Source: Pelobates cultripes
Lineage: Eukaryota; Chordata; Amphibia; Anura; Pelobatidae
Direction: 5' to 3'
DNA length: 64,000 nt
NCBI GenBank assembly: GCA_933207985.1
Contig: OW240912.1
Coordinates: 255,491,393 to 255,555,392, forward strand
Shown piece after piece: positions 20,761 through 32,532 of this stretch. How positions within the stretch are numbered: the stretch's first letter is position 1; every line of letters begins with the position of its first letter. Below the pieces are notes generated by a model that saw nothing but the letters and a program-made list of their open reading frames with translations, had not been told where the DNA came from and did no database searches. Both the position numbers and the translations under genes were made by a program.

Positions 20761-21190
20761 CTGTTGGGCGGGGTGGGGGGGAAGGGTTGGGTGGGGGTGG
20801 CATGGGGGGGATGGGGGAGTCTGAGTTTTGTCCTGCCTAGGGATTCACAAAACCAGGATACACCACTGCCTCAATACAAAAAGAAAACAGCACGATCCCC
20901 TTTTTTGTACAGAGCACCGCAATTATGGAACGACCTCCCACACACTTTCAAATCTTCCCCAAACCTAAAATCCATTAAGGGATCCATCTCTACATATCTC
21001 AAAACAGAATGCACATGTCATGGTTGATTATATGTTTCTTACCTGTTCTATGTTAAATTTTGTATATATTGTGTATTAATATTGTTTTTGTATTTTATTG
21101 TACCCTATTATATCAATGCAATGTTTGGTGAACCCAGGACATACTTGAAAACGAGAGAAATCTCAATGTATCCTTCCTGGTAAAATATTT

Positions 21191-21300
21191 TATAAATAAA
21201 TTGCTGAATACACACACACACTGCAGAATATGTACATACACAGATGATTACATACCCACAGACTGCTGAAGGCACACACACACAGATTGCTGAATACACA

Positions 21301-21334
<34 letters not shown>

Positions 21335-21588
21335 GACTGCTGAATACATACACACACTGCTGAAAACATACACACAGATTGCTGAATATACACACTACTA
21401 AACTACTAAATACACACAGACAGCTGCATACATACACAAACTGCTGAATACACACACAGAGTGCTGAAAACACACACACACACTGCTGAATACATACACA
21501 CACAGTGCTGAAAACACACACACACACACTGCTGAACACATACACACACAGAATACACACACAGAATACACACACACACATAGGGGGC
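21191..21588. repeat. CA-type minisatellite with ACTGCTGAATACACACACAC units
   Basis: About 400 bp of CAGACTGCTGAAxACACACACA units, the same unit as at 19290-19350 upstream of the LINE. Minus-strand Cys/Val-rich frames here are repeat artefacts. Confidence 0.9.
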
Positions 21589-21985
21589 CTTGAAAGCAGG
21601 ACATCTCATTCCACATTGGAAAGGATATCAAAAGGAAAAAAGTGGAAAAGAAAGGGGCATGCTGTTATGTTTTATCCCTGCCCTCTCCACACACAGCTCT
21701 AGCATCAACATGTCTAGCACAGCCTGAGAGTATTGCACACTCTGGTGGTCGGTGCCAGTATTGCAGAGCATTCTCCTTTATAGAAAAATAATGGCATTTG
21801 CATTGTCTTTTTTTTTTAATACCAGCAGTAGCCATTCTCCAATTACTCTACCTAACCCCCTCACTTAATAATAGTGAGACGGGACAATTAAACTAATACC
21901 TGCTGGGAAAAAATTACACTTACCATCAGAAGTCTTTTTCCTTCTAATTCTCCTTATCGTTATCTCCAAAAAGGGCCAAATAAAA
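21589..21985. other. No feature recognised
   Basis: Junction where the right end of the hAT-A copy should be but is not. Confidence 0.45.
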
Positions 21986-22480
21986 AAACAGACAGGAGCG
22001 ACAGGAGAGAAAGATCAGCCTGGCAGCAGCATTCATCACAGATAGCAGGGGGGCAGTACAGCTTCTGGGGAGACCAATTAGGAGGGAATTACAGTAGTCC
22101 ATGCAAGAGATTACTAGAGCATGGACAAGCATCTTGGCAGCATCTTGCATAAGAAAGGGGTGAACACGGGCAATTAAGGTGGAATCGAAAGGTTTTAGCA
22201 ACAAACTGAACATGAGACGCAAAGATGAGACCAAGATCAAAAATGACAGCAAGACAGCGAGCTTGAAAGGATGGGTGAGGCAGGTACCATCAACCTGCAG
22301 GGAGAGTGAAGGAGGAGGATCAGTGTTGTGAGAAGGAAAAATAAGAAACTCAGTCTTACAGAGATTGAGTTTCAGAAAGCGGGAGGACATCCAGTCAGAG
22401 ATAGAAGAGAGGCAATTGGTGACTCGTAGGACAGCAGGGGAGAGGTCAGGGGAGGAGAGATATATCTGGGTGTTGTGTTA
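21986..22480 (-). pseudogene. L2-like LINE fragment, reverse strand
   Basis: Reads on the minus strand from about 22478 as CCAGATATATCTCTCCTCCC, the block just after the YTDD box in the LINE at 14187-15860. It continues with residues FLKLNLCKTEFLIFP, QVDGTCLTHPFKLAVLLSFL, and AKMLVHALVISCMDYCNSLL followed by GLPRS and NAAARLIF. It is one reading frame over much of 21944-22390, so it is less decayed than the other copy. Truncated at both ends. Confidence 0.75.
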
Positions 22481-22486
22481 GGCAGC

Positions 22487-25264
22487 ATATATTACATTTT
22501 CACTTATGTACATTACACTTACACCCAGTGCTGGGAAAATATAGAGAAGGGACATACAAAAAGTGTAAAGAGTTATAGTTTGCAAGAGCGTCAGAACTAC
22601 AAAAGCTTCCTTTGCACTCCACTAGTGTGCTGGCACCTGATTTTTATTTTAGATTTTTTTTTTTTTATTATTTGCGTTTGCTAGCTACTCTGCACATACA
22701 GTGTACAGATACAACTGAATGCTTTTTAATTTGAGCATAGTATTTTGTGTACCATAACAGACACACTTTAATTTCATTACGTATATCTAGCAGCTGTTAA
22801 TGGGTACTGCTACGCTTCCTCTTTGTTACTAAATTGTTAGTATGTGAGTTCTGTTTATTATATTGGCTGTTAGTAATGGATTCAGCAACACCTTTCAAAA
22901 TCAGTGGTCAATGAATGCCTTGAACGAGCCTAATGGTGATGAATTCAAGCAAGTGGCTTGAATCTCTAATGTAGTCTGTTGCTTTGTGTTCTACAGCGCT
23001 ATAGTATATGAGCATCCTCTGATATGGGGAGTTGGCAGTGGATGATATAGGTACTCTTTGGTGTGCATACACGTATCCTTCAAATCATTTTAAACATGCA
23101 TTTGTTTTTCCATGTCATACAAAGTATTAATTACTGTTAATGGTATGCGAAGGATACAAAATTTAAGTCGAGCACTGCAGAAGTGTGATACACTTTGCAT
23201 AACAGAATTAAAGAACATTTGGATAAGACCATACCATCATTATCTTATACAAAAAAAGCATGTATAAATACATATGACAGCAATTTATATCACAATTTCT
23301 TCACAGGGTTATGCGCTAAGGTAGAAAACCATAAGTTTCAGGTCTCATCACCTGTAGAGACATTACACAAAAACTATAAACTATAAACACAATGCAAAAA
23401 AACTGTCTAAATAGGCCACACGAGGGAGCCAAAGTGCAGCACTAAAATAATAGAAGAAAAGGTACTACCTCTGTCTAGATTAGATCAAAACATCTTCTGC
23501 TTTGCAAGTGATATATTCATAACTAAGCCCTGGTTATATAAAGATTGTTCTGAACTAGTCACTATTGACTGCTCACATACAATCTACTGGCGCAGAACAG
23601 GGTCATCTTTTAATCAACCATTGTTGGTTTATTGTTGTCATATTAAATAACATCTCATATCTAATGGCTCTGTATCATTATCATGGTAAAACCACATTAC
23701 CATTGGTAAATCACATAGCTTGTCAAGGGTGAGGAGGTTTGCTAATCGGAGTAAACGCCAATCAAGATATGCTATATGCAGCCTTATTTTGCCTACCCAA
23801 TATAATATAAAAAGGAACACTCCATTGAAGTATGTTTTATTTTTTTACAGGTTAGTAAATATAAACTTTAAGAACACATGGATGTATTTTGCCTGTATGT
23901 TTTCTTTCGGATATATGAAAAACAGATTGTAATTGCTGCAGAGCTGCTGTCTGCATCCTTTGCATACCCTCCACCTTTTCCCCAAGCACTGTCTTAAAGT
24001 ACCAGAGAATACCACAATTAGAGGATTCTTAATGAGAAGCCACAAGTGTTCTCTGGAGCTAATGAAAAAGGAAGCACTAGCCTTTTGACAGCCAGGGAGG
24101 TGTTTCTTACGCCAATTATAAATGTGTTGATTTCAATTGAAATTGACCCTTTTATCAACTGTCAAAAACATGAAAGACTCCAGACACTTAAAGCATTTCA
24201 GCAAGCTGAACTGCTGTATGTGTGTAGAGTGTTCTTCTAAATAATTACCTAAATATAGTGTTGGGGATCCACATGAACTCCATTGAATTGGGCAGGAGTT
24301 GGTATGTGGAAATGAAGAAAAAATGCCTCTGTGGTCCCCAAGAACCCCAAGCTAACAAACCATTCTTCCTCAAGGCGCTATTCCTTTATTCTCCATAAAG
24401 AAAGACAAGAAATATAGCTGCACCTTGAAAATTAGCGGCAATCAAACACAATCTCAAACTGCAATGATTGATCCCTTGCAATCCTTCAAATGTCAGCAAA
24501 GTAGATGTTCCAAATACGTTTCCTTGTAAGAAGCGATCACATTTACTCCGTTTACTGATAAGAAGAGCTTTAACATGTGTCACCTTATCACCTGCTGCAG
24601 ATACATATGGTTTAATTCCAAGTACACCAAGGCAGATATCAACATCAACCTGTTGGCCATGTCTAAATCACAAACCCTTTAAAAATAATTTCAGAAAGCA
24701 TAGACCAACAAAAATGAATACAAACCAAGTGTACCCAGGCATATAACTGCAATACGTCAAGCAAACTTTGGGATTTGTGAGTATTACAATCAATACTGCT
24801 ACAGCCTACAAGTCAATCGTGTTAAACAGCCCGCTTGCCTATTTTATTTCATACTCACATTTCTTCATGATAACAACCTTTAGGGGTTAGAGAAACTTGA
24901 GTAAATTTAAAACTCAATGGCAAAATCTTGTCGTAAATAACTAAAAAGGATACTATATGAAATTCAAGCTATAATCACAGTTTGGCTATCTTAGCTGACA
25001 ACGTGCGGTTTGGTTTTCATTCTATCCCATTTGCTACTTAGTGAATAAACACAATATGTTTTCTTATTTTTATTTAATATACTTTAAAAATATGTATACA
25101 CACAAATGGATGGATGAATGGGTTGATGACTGGATGGCTGATGGGTGGGTGCTTAGATGATGGCCATGAAGGGCTTTTGAAGATACCTTAGAAAAAACAC
25201 AAGTTCAAAAGTTAAAAAGTTCAAAATGTATGCAGAAGCCATAGATTGTATTATTTCCCCTAAT
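22487..25264. other. No feature recognised
   Basis: About 2.8 kb of AT-rich DNA. Short open frames at 23195, 23720, 24046 and 24468 have no recognisable motif or support. No repeat from elsewhere in the window matches. Confidence 0.5.
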
Positions 25265-25502
25265 ATATACAGTATATTACAAAAGTGAGTACACCCCTCA
25301 CATTTTTGTAAATATTTTATTATATCTTTCCATGTGACAACACTAAAGAAATGACACTCTGCTACAATGTAAAGTAGTAAGTGTAGAGCCTGTATACCAG
25401 TGTAAATTTGCTGTCCCCTCAAAATAACCCAACACACAGCCATTAATGTCTAAACCGTTGGCAACAAAAGTAAGTACACCCCTAAGTGGAAATGTCCACA
25501 AA
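25265..25502 (+). mobile_element. Left end of a Tc1-like transposon
   Basis: Starts TATACAGTATATTACAAAAG then GTGAGTACACCCCTCACATT. A second, inner copy of the binding-site-like text AAAAGTAAGTACACCCCTAA follows at about 25466-25486, giving the outer/inner direct-repeat layout seen in Tc1 elements. It matches the left part of the Tc1 at 61120-63965 until about 25500 and then diverges, so the element is truncated with no transposase. Confidence 0.8.
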
Positions 25503-26073
25503 TGTTCTGCCCGAGATTAGGGGAATAACTGCTCAGATGATGCAAAAACTCATTGCAGCATAACTACTACAATGAGCTGTGCTAATCATTGTGCTTTGAG
25601 TGCTCTCTGAAGGCCCCTCACATTCAGTTTGAAATTCACGTTTTAAAAAACGAAATAACCCATATAGCAAGCAATTAGTAATTACATTCTGCAGGACATA
25701 TAATAAATCTATAATACAAACAACATGCATAAATTTGTAAATAATTCTTCTGATGGCAGCAAGAGTTACTAAACTGGCAGGAATCTGGGTTTATAGTATA
25801 ATCCATATTATACTATGAACAGGGGCAGCCAGCTTCTCTTGTACTCATACTTTAAATTATTTTATTACTATATGTTTGAATATTCATTTGTTATATTCAT
25901 TTGTTAACCACATTCAACCATTCATTTAAGATAAATTGTAAAAAGCATCTTCTCAGTTAGAAATAAGATATTCACATTAATTGTGTATTGAGACAAAGTT
26001 TTGGCCAAGCCATAAGTTTTTATCAAGCTACGACACAAAGCTGTTTTTTTGTTTGTTTGTTTTTTAGCATTAA
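25503..26073. other. No feature recognised
   Basis: AT-rich DNA; nothing matched. Confidence 0.45.
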
Positions 26074-26153
26074 TTAACCCCTTAAGGACACATGACATGT
26101 GTGACATGTCATGATTCCCTTTTATTCCAGAAGTTTGGTCCTTAAGGGGTTAA
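26074..26153. mobile_element. 80-bp TTAACCCCTTAAGGAC MITE
   Basis: Begins TTAACCCCTTAAGGACACAT and ends GGTCCTTAAGGGGTTAA. Only a base or two differs from the copy at 16821-16900. Terminal TTAACCCCTTAAGGAC and its complement form the inverted repeats. Confidence 0.85.
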
Positions 26154-27200
26154 ATCTCTTGGGAATAGTCTCTCAATGTATGTGTTTTTCAATTTGCAAA
26201 CACTGTTGCTGTTTGCTGACGCATTTTGTCCATACATGTAATGTGCTGTTGTTACATTTGAGACTTTTCCCCTACTCACATTGAACATTTTTGCTCTCTC
26301 AGTATTCTGAATGATGCCCCCCCTATTTGGCTTCGTTAGAACTCTAGTAATTACTGTTGATTTGAAAGCTCACATATCAAAGTGCTAATTGTCGGACACC
26401 TTTTATATCTGACACACACTACTAATTAGTTTTGGGCCTAATATGATCTACATTTGCAGTTGCCTGTATTTGTGTATTAGGTATTTCATATAATGCTCCC
26501 ATTAACATGCATATTATGATTGGTTTCTATACATATAATGAAACATATCTTACTCGCTAGCATCCCACTGATATGTGCGGATTAATTGTATTTTGGCAGG
26601 TTTATTTTACATCCCGCAGAGTGTGTAATTGAATTTCTGCTCTCTGTTTTTCACAAGATTTTAGATGTGTACTTTTTTTAAAAACTATTTATTTTTCCTG
26701 TGCGATAGGCCTTCATGTTATATCCGCACTTCCCTGCAGATTTTATTTCTGACTGATAACATCAGCTCAGGATAATGAAACAAGTCAGGCTTGGTGTGAC
26801 TGGATAATAGATTCCTGGTGACCTCACATCTAATGATTTACGTCCAGAATCCCTCTCTTACAGTAATGTTTCAATTTCCCCATCTATACGATATCTTGTA
26901 ATTCAGCCAATCAGTTTCCTACATTTGAACATATGGCTACATTAGCTCTCCATTCTGTTGTGTTTCACTATGTTTCAGAACTTTGAGTGGTCCACTGGAG
27001 CAGAGCTGATTTCTTATCACCTTTCTCTAAACGGAGTTTGGTGTTTTTTGTTTTTTTTCTATTAGATACTATGTTTTGTTATTAATAATGCATGTTTTCT
27101 CATTCTGTTATATATCATTTATTATCTCCCAAATAGGCTATCTACATCACATATATGAGCAATAGTAATGTCCATTATGTTACTGTTTAGTGACATGAAA

Positions 27201-27239
<39 letters not shown>

Positions 27240-28227
27240 ATATTGATTGTGAAGCAGTGTGAAAGTATTATTTCATTGTTTTTTTGCACCTCTATAATTT
27301 AAAAAGACACAAGCTAAATGATAATATGCACTAACCCAGATGGATATTTACACTAGCTATACTGTGTGCCATGCTCATAAGAAAATGTTAGTGTATGGTG
27401 CATGTAACTTGAATCGCTCAGAGGACTCTGACCAGGTCAATACTTTGCATGGTTTATTGGACACTGCAAGGCAGATTAGGGCATCTTCATGTTGAAGTGA
27501 AATAGGTAATAAGTGTATGATATGTCAATAGCTCAGTATTGAGCTGATTAAGGAATTATGTCAGTCAGACATATTCTTTCATGCAAGTTGCCTTCAAAAT
27601 TTTAAAGGAACAATTAAAGTTAAAAATTATATATATATATTTTTTTACAGTGTTAGTATAGATTACTGTACCTACACTTTAAAAAAAAATAAAAAATGAA
27701 AATTGCCTTTATTCTCCATGGAGCAGCTGCTACCAGTGAAGTTATCAGTATTGATAATGTCTGTCCTATAGAAAGCATGGGGAACAGCAATTGCTGCTTT
27801 CTGATAATCTCATGAAGCAGAGGAATGGCTAGGGTCACAAAAAATGCTCAAGGCTGGAGCCCAAAGCAAACATTGCTGAGCATTCATGAATGCCCAACAC
27901 CTGGACTCTCCACAATTCCACCTCTTAAAGGGAAGGTTTCTAAGGAAAGTCATTGCATGTGTGGGTATTTATATTTGCGAGGCATGATAGTAAGGATGTG
28001 TGCGAATTCCTTGGTGTTAAGAATGTTATTTTGTGTGGTTGCATTAGTGTATTTCACTAAATGTGTGTGCCTGCGTACAGCGAAGTACATGTGAGTCATA
28101 GCACTCTGTGTGAATTCCAGGATATATTTAAATGGACACTATTTCAGGACTTTTCTCTCACTTCTTCATGCTCTCTATCTCCAGTCTTACTCTCTACCCA
28201 CCTGTGTCTCCAGCTCAACAACCCACA
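26154..28227. other. No gene; AT microsatellite at 27198-27242
   Basis: About 2 kb of AT-rich DNA with an A-run followed by (AT)n near 27198-27242 and an (AT)n/T-run near 27630. A TTAAAGGAACAATTAAAGTT at about 27602 may be an old Kolobok-type end; no partner end is clear. Confidence 0.5.
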
Positions 28228-28774
28228 CTTAAAGGTACACGATAGGCACCAAAACAACTTTAGCTTCATGAAGCAGGATTGGTGTACAGATCATGCCCCT
28301 TCAGTCTCACTGCTCAATTCTCTGCCATTTAGGAGTTGAATCACTCTGTTTATGTAGCCCTACGTACTCCTCCTTGCACATGACTTACACAGCCTTCCTA
28401 AACACTTTCTGTAAAGATGTTTACACTTTATTGCAAATTGTTTACACTTCCTTTGTTGAAAATTTTGTTTGATTTTGAGTGTCTTCTCCCTTGCTCTGTT
28501 TATAACTTGCTAGACTGCAGGAGCCCCCTGTATGTAATGAAAGTTCAATTTGCAGAGCAGGAGATAAAAACCTAGTAAGTTACATCTGATTAGAAAATTA
28601 AACCATTTTGTTTACATGCAGGCTGTGTCAGTCACAGCTAGGGGAGGTGTGACTAGTGCTACATAAACAGAAACAAAAATGATTTAACGCCTACATGGCA
28701 GTGAATCTATGATCTATGGCAATGATCTATGCACCAAAATTGCTTCAATTTGGTGACTATGATTGTCCCTTTAA
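28228..28774 (+). mobile_element. Complete Kolobok/T2-like MITE, 547 bp
   Basis: TTAA at 28228-28231 and 28771-28774. Left end AGGTACACGATAGGCACC, right end GGTGACTATGATTGTCCCT. Interior blocks CTGCCATTTAGGAGTTGAAT and AGGGGAGGTGTGACTAG recur in the copies at 4296-4968 and 5325-5625. No coding capacity. Confidence 0.8.
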
Positions 28775-28779
28775 GTTTC

Positions 28780-28930
28780 GTCCCCCTATATCAGCTCCAT
28801 TCTTCTCGCTCCCCCTATATCAGCTCCATTCTTCTCGCTCCCCCTATATCAGCTCCATTCTTCTCGCTCCCCCTATATCAGCTCCATTCTTCTCGCTCCC
28901 CCTATATCAGCTTCCACTTTTCTCTCTCAC
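28780..28930. repeat. Minisatellite, 29-bp unit, about five copies
   Basis: Units CTCCCCCTATATCAGCTCCA then TTCTTCTCG repeat at 28780, 28809, 28838, 28867 and 28896, nearly identical. It starts six bases after the MITE's TTAA. As 29 is not a multiple of three, the repeat shifts reading frame each unit; the open frames across it are incidental. Confidence 0.95.
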
Positions 28931-30294
28931 ATATCAACCTCCACTTTTATTTCCTTCTCATCCAGCTACATATATTTCCATGCTATTACCCTCTACGTCA
29001 CCTTATACCTGCAATGTGCTGTATCCAGTTGGGATGCTTCACTTGCTGGCTCTCATCTTCTCAAATAATGTTATCTTGCACGGCTCGACTGGGTTCTATG
29101 GGTGGAAGTGGGAATATGATGTAAATTCCTATTCCCTCCACTCTCCACTTAAGTAGTTTGTATATTGAGGCATCCTGCATTGCCGATTGGCCCGACACAT
29201 TGTGTATTATAATGCAGGGCCTGCAACTATATCTGATAGCATAGAACCTCTGTACCGGTTGGGGAGATGAAAAGATATTGGGGATCTGCAGTACTCCCTA
29301 TGTCTAAAACATTTGGGGCAAAATATGAAAGTGCCCAAATGTATTCTGAAAAAAAACTGCAACACTCTTTATACCAAACCACCACTGTTTTGATGCTGAC
29401 CTGGTGGCAGTGAAGTCAGCATGTGAGCGTCACAGAGAAGGATAGCCCTGGTTTGGAAAATGTGCCTAATTGGTGCCAATGGCTTTATAAATATGGGTGG
29501 GAAGAAGGTGGGACCGAAGGGTGTGCGTAACAATACTTTAACATTCATGGAACGCCATCATTGTGGCACTGGTGTAAAAGACAAACGGTAAGTTAGACTA
29601 TAACAGCCCCTAATGAAAATACATATATCATTTTCTTTTTGATAAATTATATGTCTAGTGCTTTAGGGGCTGTCATAGCTAAAGATGAAGTTGGCAACAA
29701 ACTATGTTTATCTTGTGGTTTTATAGTGTAGAAAGAGACAACTCTAATCCCCCATATTGCTACTTATTACAAAGATTATTATGCCACATTAGACACATCA
29801 AATTAGCAGCTGCAAAATTACAGTTGGCGTTTATACGATGAGGCAGATGAATCACTACATTTACTGTAATGGACAGACTCTTGTTGCAGGCTGCTCCTTA
29901 TTCTACATGTGTTTGGCCTAATTTAGTTTTATTATATTAAATTAGTTTACATTTCCTTATGCAGAAGATGTGCATGTGCTAGATCATTTGGAAAAGTGAG
30001 TAATTAAACTGCATCTTCTGATTTTTCTCTAAGCTTCAAATAAACAACATTTCTTAGGCTTGTAATACTTATGCTTGGGGATTTTATTTAAAGCAAAACT
30101 TCCACAACTGAGACAACCATACAACATGATAATTTACCTTTAACCGTTCTTATCTTTCTGTAGTATAGAAATGAATTGACCCACAGTGCTGTATAAGTGA
30201 TTGCATGCACAGCACAGTACTTGTGTGGTGTTTCTTTGCTAGTGCCTATGAGTACATTTGAATAGGTGCCAATATTCTTTGGTGACAACAGGCA
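28931..30294. other. No feature recognised
   Basis: About 1.35 kb without a recognisable gene or repeat. Confidence 0.5.
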
Positions 30295-30707
30295 TTAAGG
30301 GGTGGTCCTGCTCATCAAGGGGGCAGGGGGCAAAGGGGCATACCTGCCCCTCAGGGGGGGGGCTGGCAGCCTTAGGCCTGGGAGGCAAATACACATTATT
30401 AACTTTAATTTATTTGATTTCCAGACAGGCAGTCCCCCTGCTGGCAATGCAGCAGCCAGCTAACCCGGCCATGTGATTGTGAGGTCCTCGCAAGGACCTC
30501 ACTCTCAAATGGCCGGGGGGGGGGCTGCAGGAGGTCGGATGTGCCGCGGGGGGCTCCCTGGGAGTCCCCCCAACCGCGATCGCCAGCGTGGGATCGCCGG
30601 CGAATGGGTAAGTAAAAAAAAAAGGAGGGCGCACTATTACGCCCAGCGGCGTTTAGAGCCGCTTAAAATAGGGCGTATTAGTATGCCCTCCGGTCTTAAG
30701 GGGTTAA
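30295..30707. mobile_element. Longer TTAACCCCTTAAG-type element, partial
   Basis: The right end reads GCCCTCCGGTCTTAAGGGGTTAA (complement TTAACCCCTTAAGACC), like the 80-bp MITEs. The body is GC-rich with hairpins: GAGGTCCTCGCAAGGACCTC near 30480, and GGGCGCACTATTACGCCC with GGGCGTATTAGTATGCCC near 30627-30690. The left end is altered (TTAAGGGGTGGTCC). Confidence 0.55.
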
Positions 30708-30839
30708 ACAGGCTGCACTGATCAGCATAAGGGCTGGCTACTAACAACCAGGTGAATAACCATGGAAACGGTAATGAGGGAACTGATCGTTAAAAATCAG
30801 CTGAATAGCTTAGACACAGAAAGAGGAAGGATTGCTGTT

Positions 30840-31175
30840 TAAAACTGCAGAGAAACCCTGACAGAGTGTAAGACACACAGAGAGGTGAAGGAAGGGGTGA
30901 AAGAGAAGCAGAGAAGGACTTGTAGGGGAGACCGAGACACACAGAGGGGCTCAGGAGAGAAACACATAGAGTTGCTTGTGAGGGAGACACACAGAGGGGC
31001 CTGGGCATGAAGAGACACACCTAGAAGCTGGGAGGAGTAAGACACAAAGGGGCTTGAGGGAGTAAGACACACAATGGGGTTGGGAGGATGTAGAAGACAT
31101 ACAAAGAGGGGCATGATAAGAGACACACAAGGGGCTTGTAAAAGATACATTAAAGGGAGCAAAACATAAAGAAAA
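30840..31175. repeat. GACACACAGAGGGGC tandem repeat
   Basis: Irregular units of AGACACACAGAGGGGCTTG over about 330 bp. Minus-strand Ser/Leu-rich frames are repeat-derived. Confidence 0.8.
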
Positions 31176-31254
31176 AATATACAAAATGAATGTAATAATA
31201 AAAATAAAGAGCTGCTCCCCTCTCAGCCCCTATCATATCCCACAAACCATCTCT

Positions 31255-31649
31255 TTCACACTACACACTTACACAATGCACAGAAACACACAATGCATCC
31301 CTAAACACACATGCACAGAAACATACAATGCATCTCTACTCACACTCAGACACACCGAAACATACAATGCATCCTACACTCAGACAGAAACACACCATGC
31401 TTCCCTTACATACACAGAAACACACAATGCATCCTTTACACACACACAATGCATACCTCACAAACACCCACACACACACAATGCAGCCCTTGCACAAATA
31501 CACAGAAGCACACACTGCATTCACTATACACACACACTACATCCCTTACACAAACTGGTATCCATATACACTACATTCCATAAGAACACACACACATTAC
31601 ATCCTCCACAATAACACATAACACATCCCCTTCACACATACACTCCACT
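31255..31649. repeat. CA-type repeat with ACACACAATGCATCCCT units
   Basis: Units of CACAGAAACACACAATGCAT. Complementary to the tail repeat of the sibling element at 11040-11205. Confidence 0.85.
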
Positions 31650-32175
31650 CCCTGTAAGCAAACTCATGGGTGGGCCTTGTAGGCATAAGGCTTATGGGCA
31701 GGCCTTTTAGGCATACTCACAGTCAGGCCCTGAGGGCCCAGACCTTGATCTGTGTAAGGGGCCACAAAAAATGAAGCTGCTTCCTGTTTGTTGATTTTTG
31801 TGAGCACTGCCTCCAAAGAGCCTATTTTAACCAGACCAGTGGAGCCAGACTGCAGCCTGAGCCCATCATCATCCTCTTGTCCTCATCTGGTGGTAAGTAG
31901 GAAATCCAGTATATTATTAGTGGCACTAATCTCTAATTTACCTCACATTAAAGGGACACTATAGTCACCAGAACCACAACAGCTAAATGTAGTGGTTCTG
32001 GTGTCTATAGCCTGCAGGCTTTTTAATGTATATACACTGCCTTTTCATAGAAAAGACACTGTGTGCAGCACTGGCGTTGTCTCGTATGGCAGATTATATG
32101 TATGGAGCATTGTTTTGTCACATGGTGGGCAGAGCATAAAGGGGGGGAGGTGGGGAGGAGGCAGCAAACTTTTTC
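31650..32175 (-). mobile_element. hAT-like remnant, reverse copy of 10561-11210, with Kolobok end
   Basis: On the minus strand this matches the element at 10561: GCAGCAAACTTT-like start near 32170, the GCCTGCAGG and CCAGAACCAC blocks, ATGAGGACAAGAGGATGATG, and CCAGACTGCAGTCTGGC-type text. TTAAAGGGACACTATAG at 31948 is the Kolobok-type end corresponding to 10756-10759. The CAGGGCCC terminus is missing. Confidence 0.6.
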
Positions 32176-32335
32176 CCTCACTGTAATAGTGAAGCCCAAA
32201 AAAAATTAATACCTAAAAAATAAAACAAAATTCCTTACATTCAGAATTGTTCTTCACTCCCAAAAAAGCTAAAAAAAAAACCCCCAACAAAACATTTTAT
32301 CCCAACACTACTATTAAAATAAAAATACATTTAGG
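32176..32335. other. A-rich spacer
   Basis: Runs of A and AAAATAAAA; no gene. Confidence 0.5.
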
Positions 32336-32532
32336 ACCGAGGAGGCGGAGCCTGTTAGCCAACCTGATAGGACACCATTTCTGCCTGCTCCAAAGCAAAC
32401 CCTTCAAATGCTACTAATATCAGCCGGCCCGAGCCTAATCCAAGTCTGAAACCTACCTCACCTGATCCAGCGAGTCGGCCGGTGTCGATTGATGCCTGTC
32501 TTTGTCTCCCCCCAACAGCCCACATACCGACA

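Larger units (their letters stand above)
19946..20868 (+). mobile_element. Complete non-autonomous hAT-like element ('hAT-C') inside the LINE
   Basis: Starts CAGGGACAGTGACTTTTTAG and ends CCAGGATACACCACTG (complement CAGTGGTGTATCC). CCTCAATA flanks it at 19938-19945 and 20869-20876, a perfect 8-bp duplication. Length 923 bp. Order: GCCGCGAGGCAAACAAGGCA subterminal block, a 66-bp palindrome, CCACTGG-CCCCAGGGAGAG and CAAAGGTAAGG, a TG microsatellite, a G-rich stretch, then GTTTTGTCCTGCCTAGG. A reverse-oriented copy is at 60292-61119. Confidence 0.9.
19356..21190 (+). pseudogene. LINE 3' part (RT C-terminus plus 3' UTR), split by hAT-C
   Basis: 19356-19790 encodes residues like KTVTMLFGTVSKLHKLQ, FKYLGMLLDPNLSFRLHIEK and GVLYRNKSCLRP, then MPIIDYGDVV: the post-catalytic region of a non-LTR reverse transcriptase of the Rex/L2/CR1 kind. 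The frame breaks near 19790, resumes around 19850-19945 (TSYNLRSSTSTLFSLPQY), and after hAT-C continues at 20877 with KTARSPFLYRAPQLWNDLPH and FKSSPNLKSIKGSIS. The 3' UTR ends ATGTATCCTTCCTGGTAAAAT and ATAAATAAA near 21190. A minisatellite of the same unit type lies on both sides, so the LINE inserted into that array. Confidence 0.75.
17179..21588 (+). mobile_element. Second hAT-A copy, opened by three later insertions, right end lost
   Basis: 17179-17457 repeats the left end of hAT-A (GGCCTT, CGCACAGGGCGCCATGGA, GGAGGATTAATTATTCTCCA, GGTCTATTAAAA). After hAT-B, the element resumes at 18551 with GGAAGAGGGAAGCAGGAAGG, CCAACTGCATCCACT and AGAGGTAAG, followed by the TG array. A CA-type minisatellite then surrounds a LINE, which itself holds hAT-C. 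The CAGGG start is mutated and no GGCCGGCCCTG end appears near 21588, so the right third is deleted. Confidence 0.75.

Noticed and set aside
21108..21631. Cys-rich 157-codon minus-strand frame resembling a toxin-like or membrane peptide
   Set aside because: Derived from ACACACTGCTGAATACACAC tandem units; no conserved cysteine spacing beyond the repeat period.
28716..29156. Possible proline/serine-rich coding exon
   Set aside because: The 29-bp unit shifts frame at each copy, so the similar-looking peptides in two frames are repeat artefacts.
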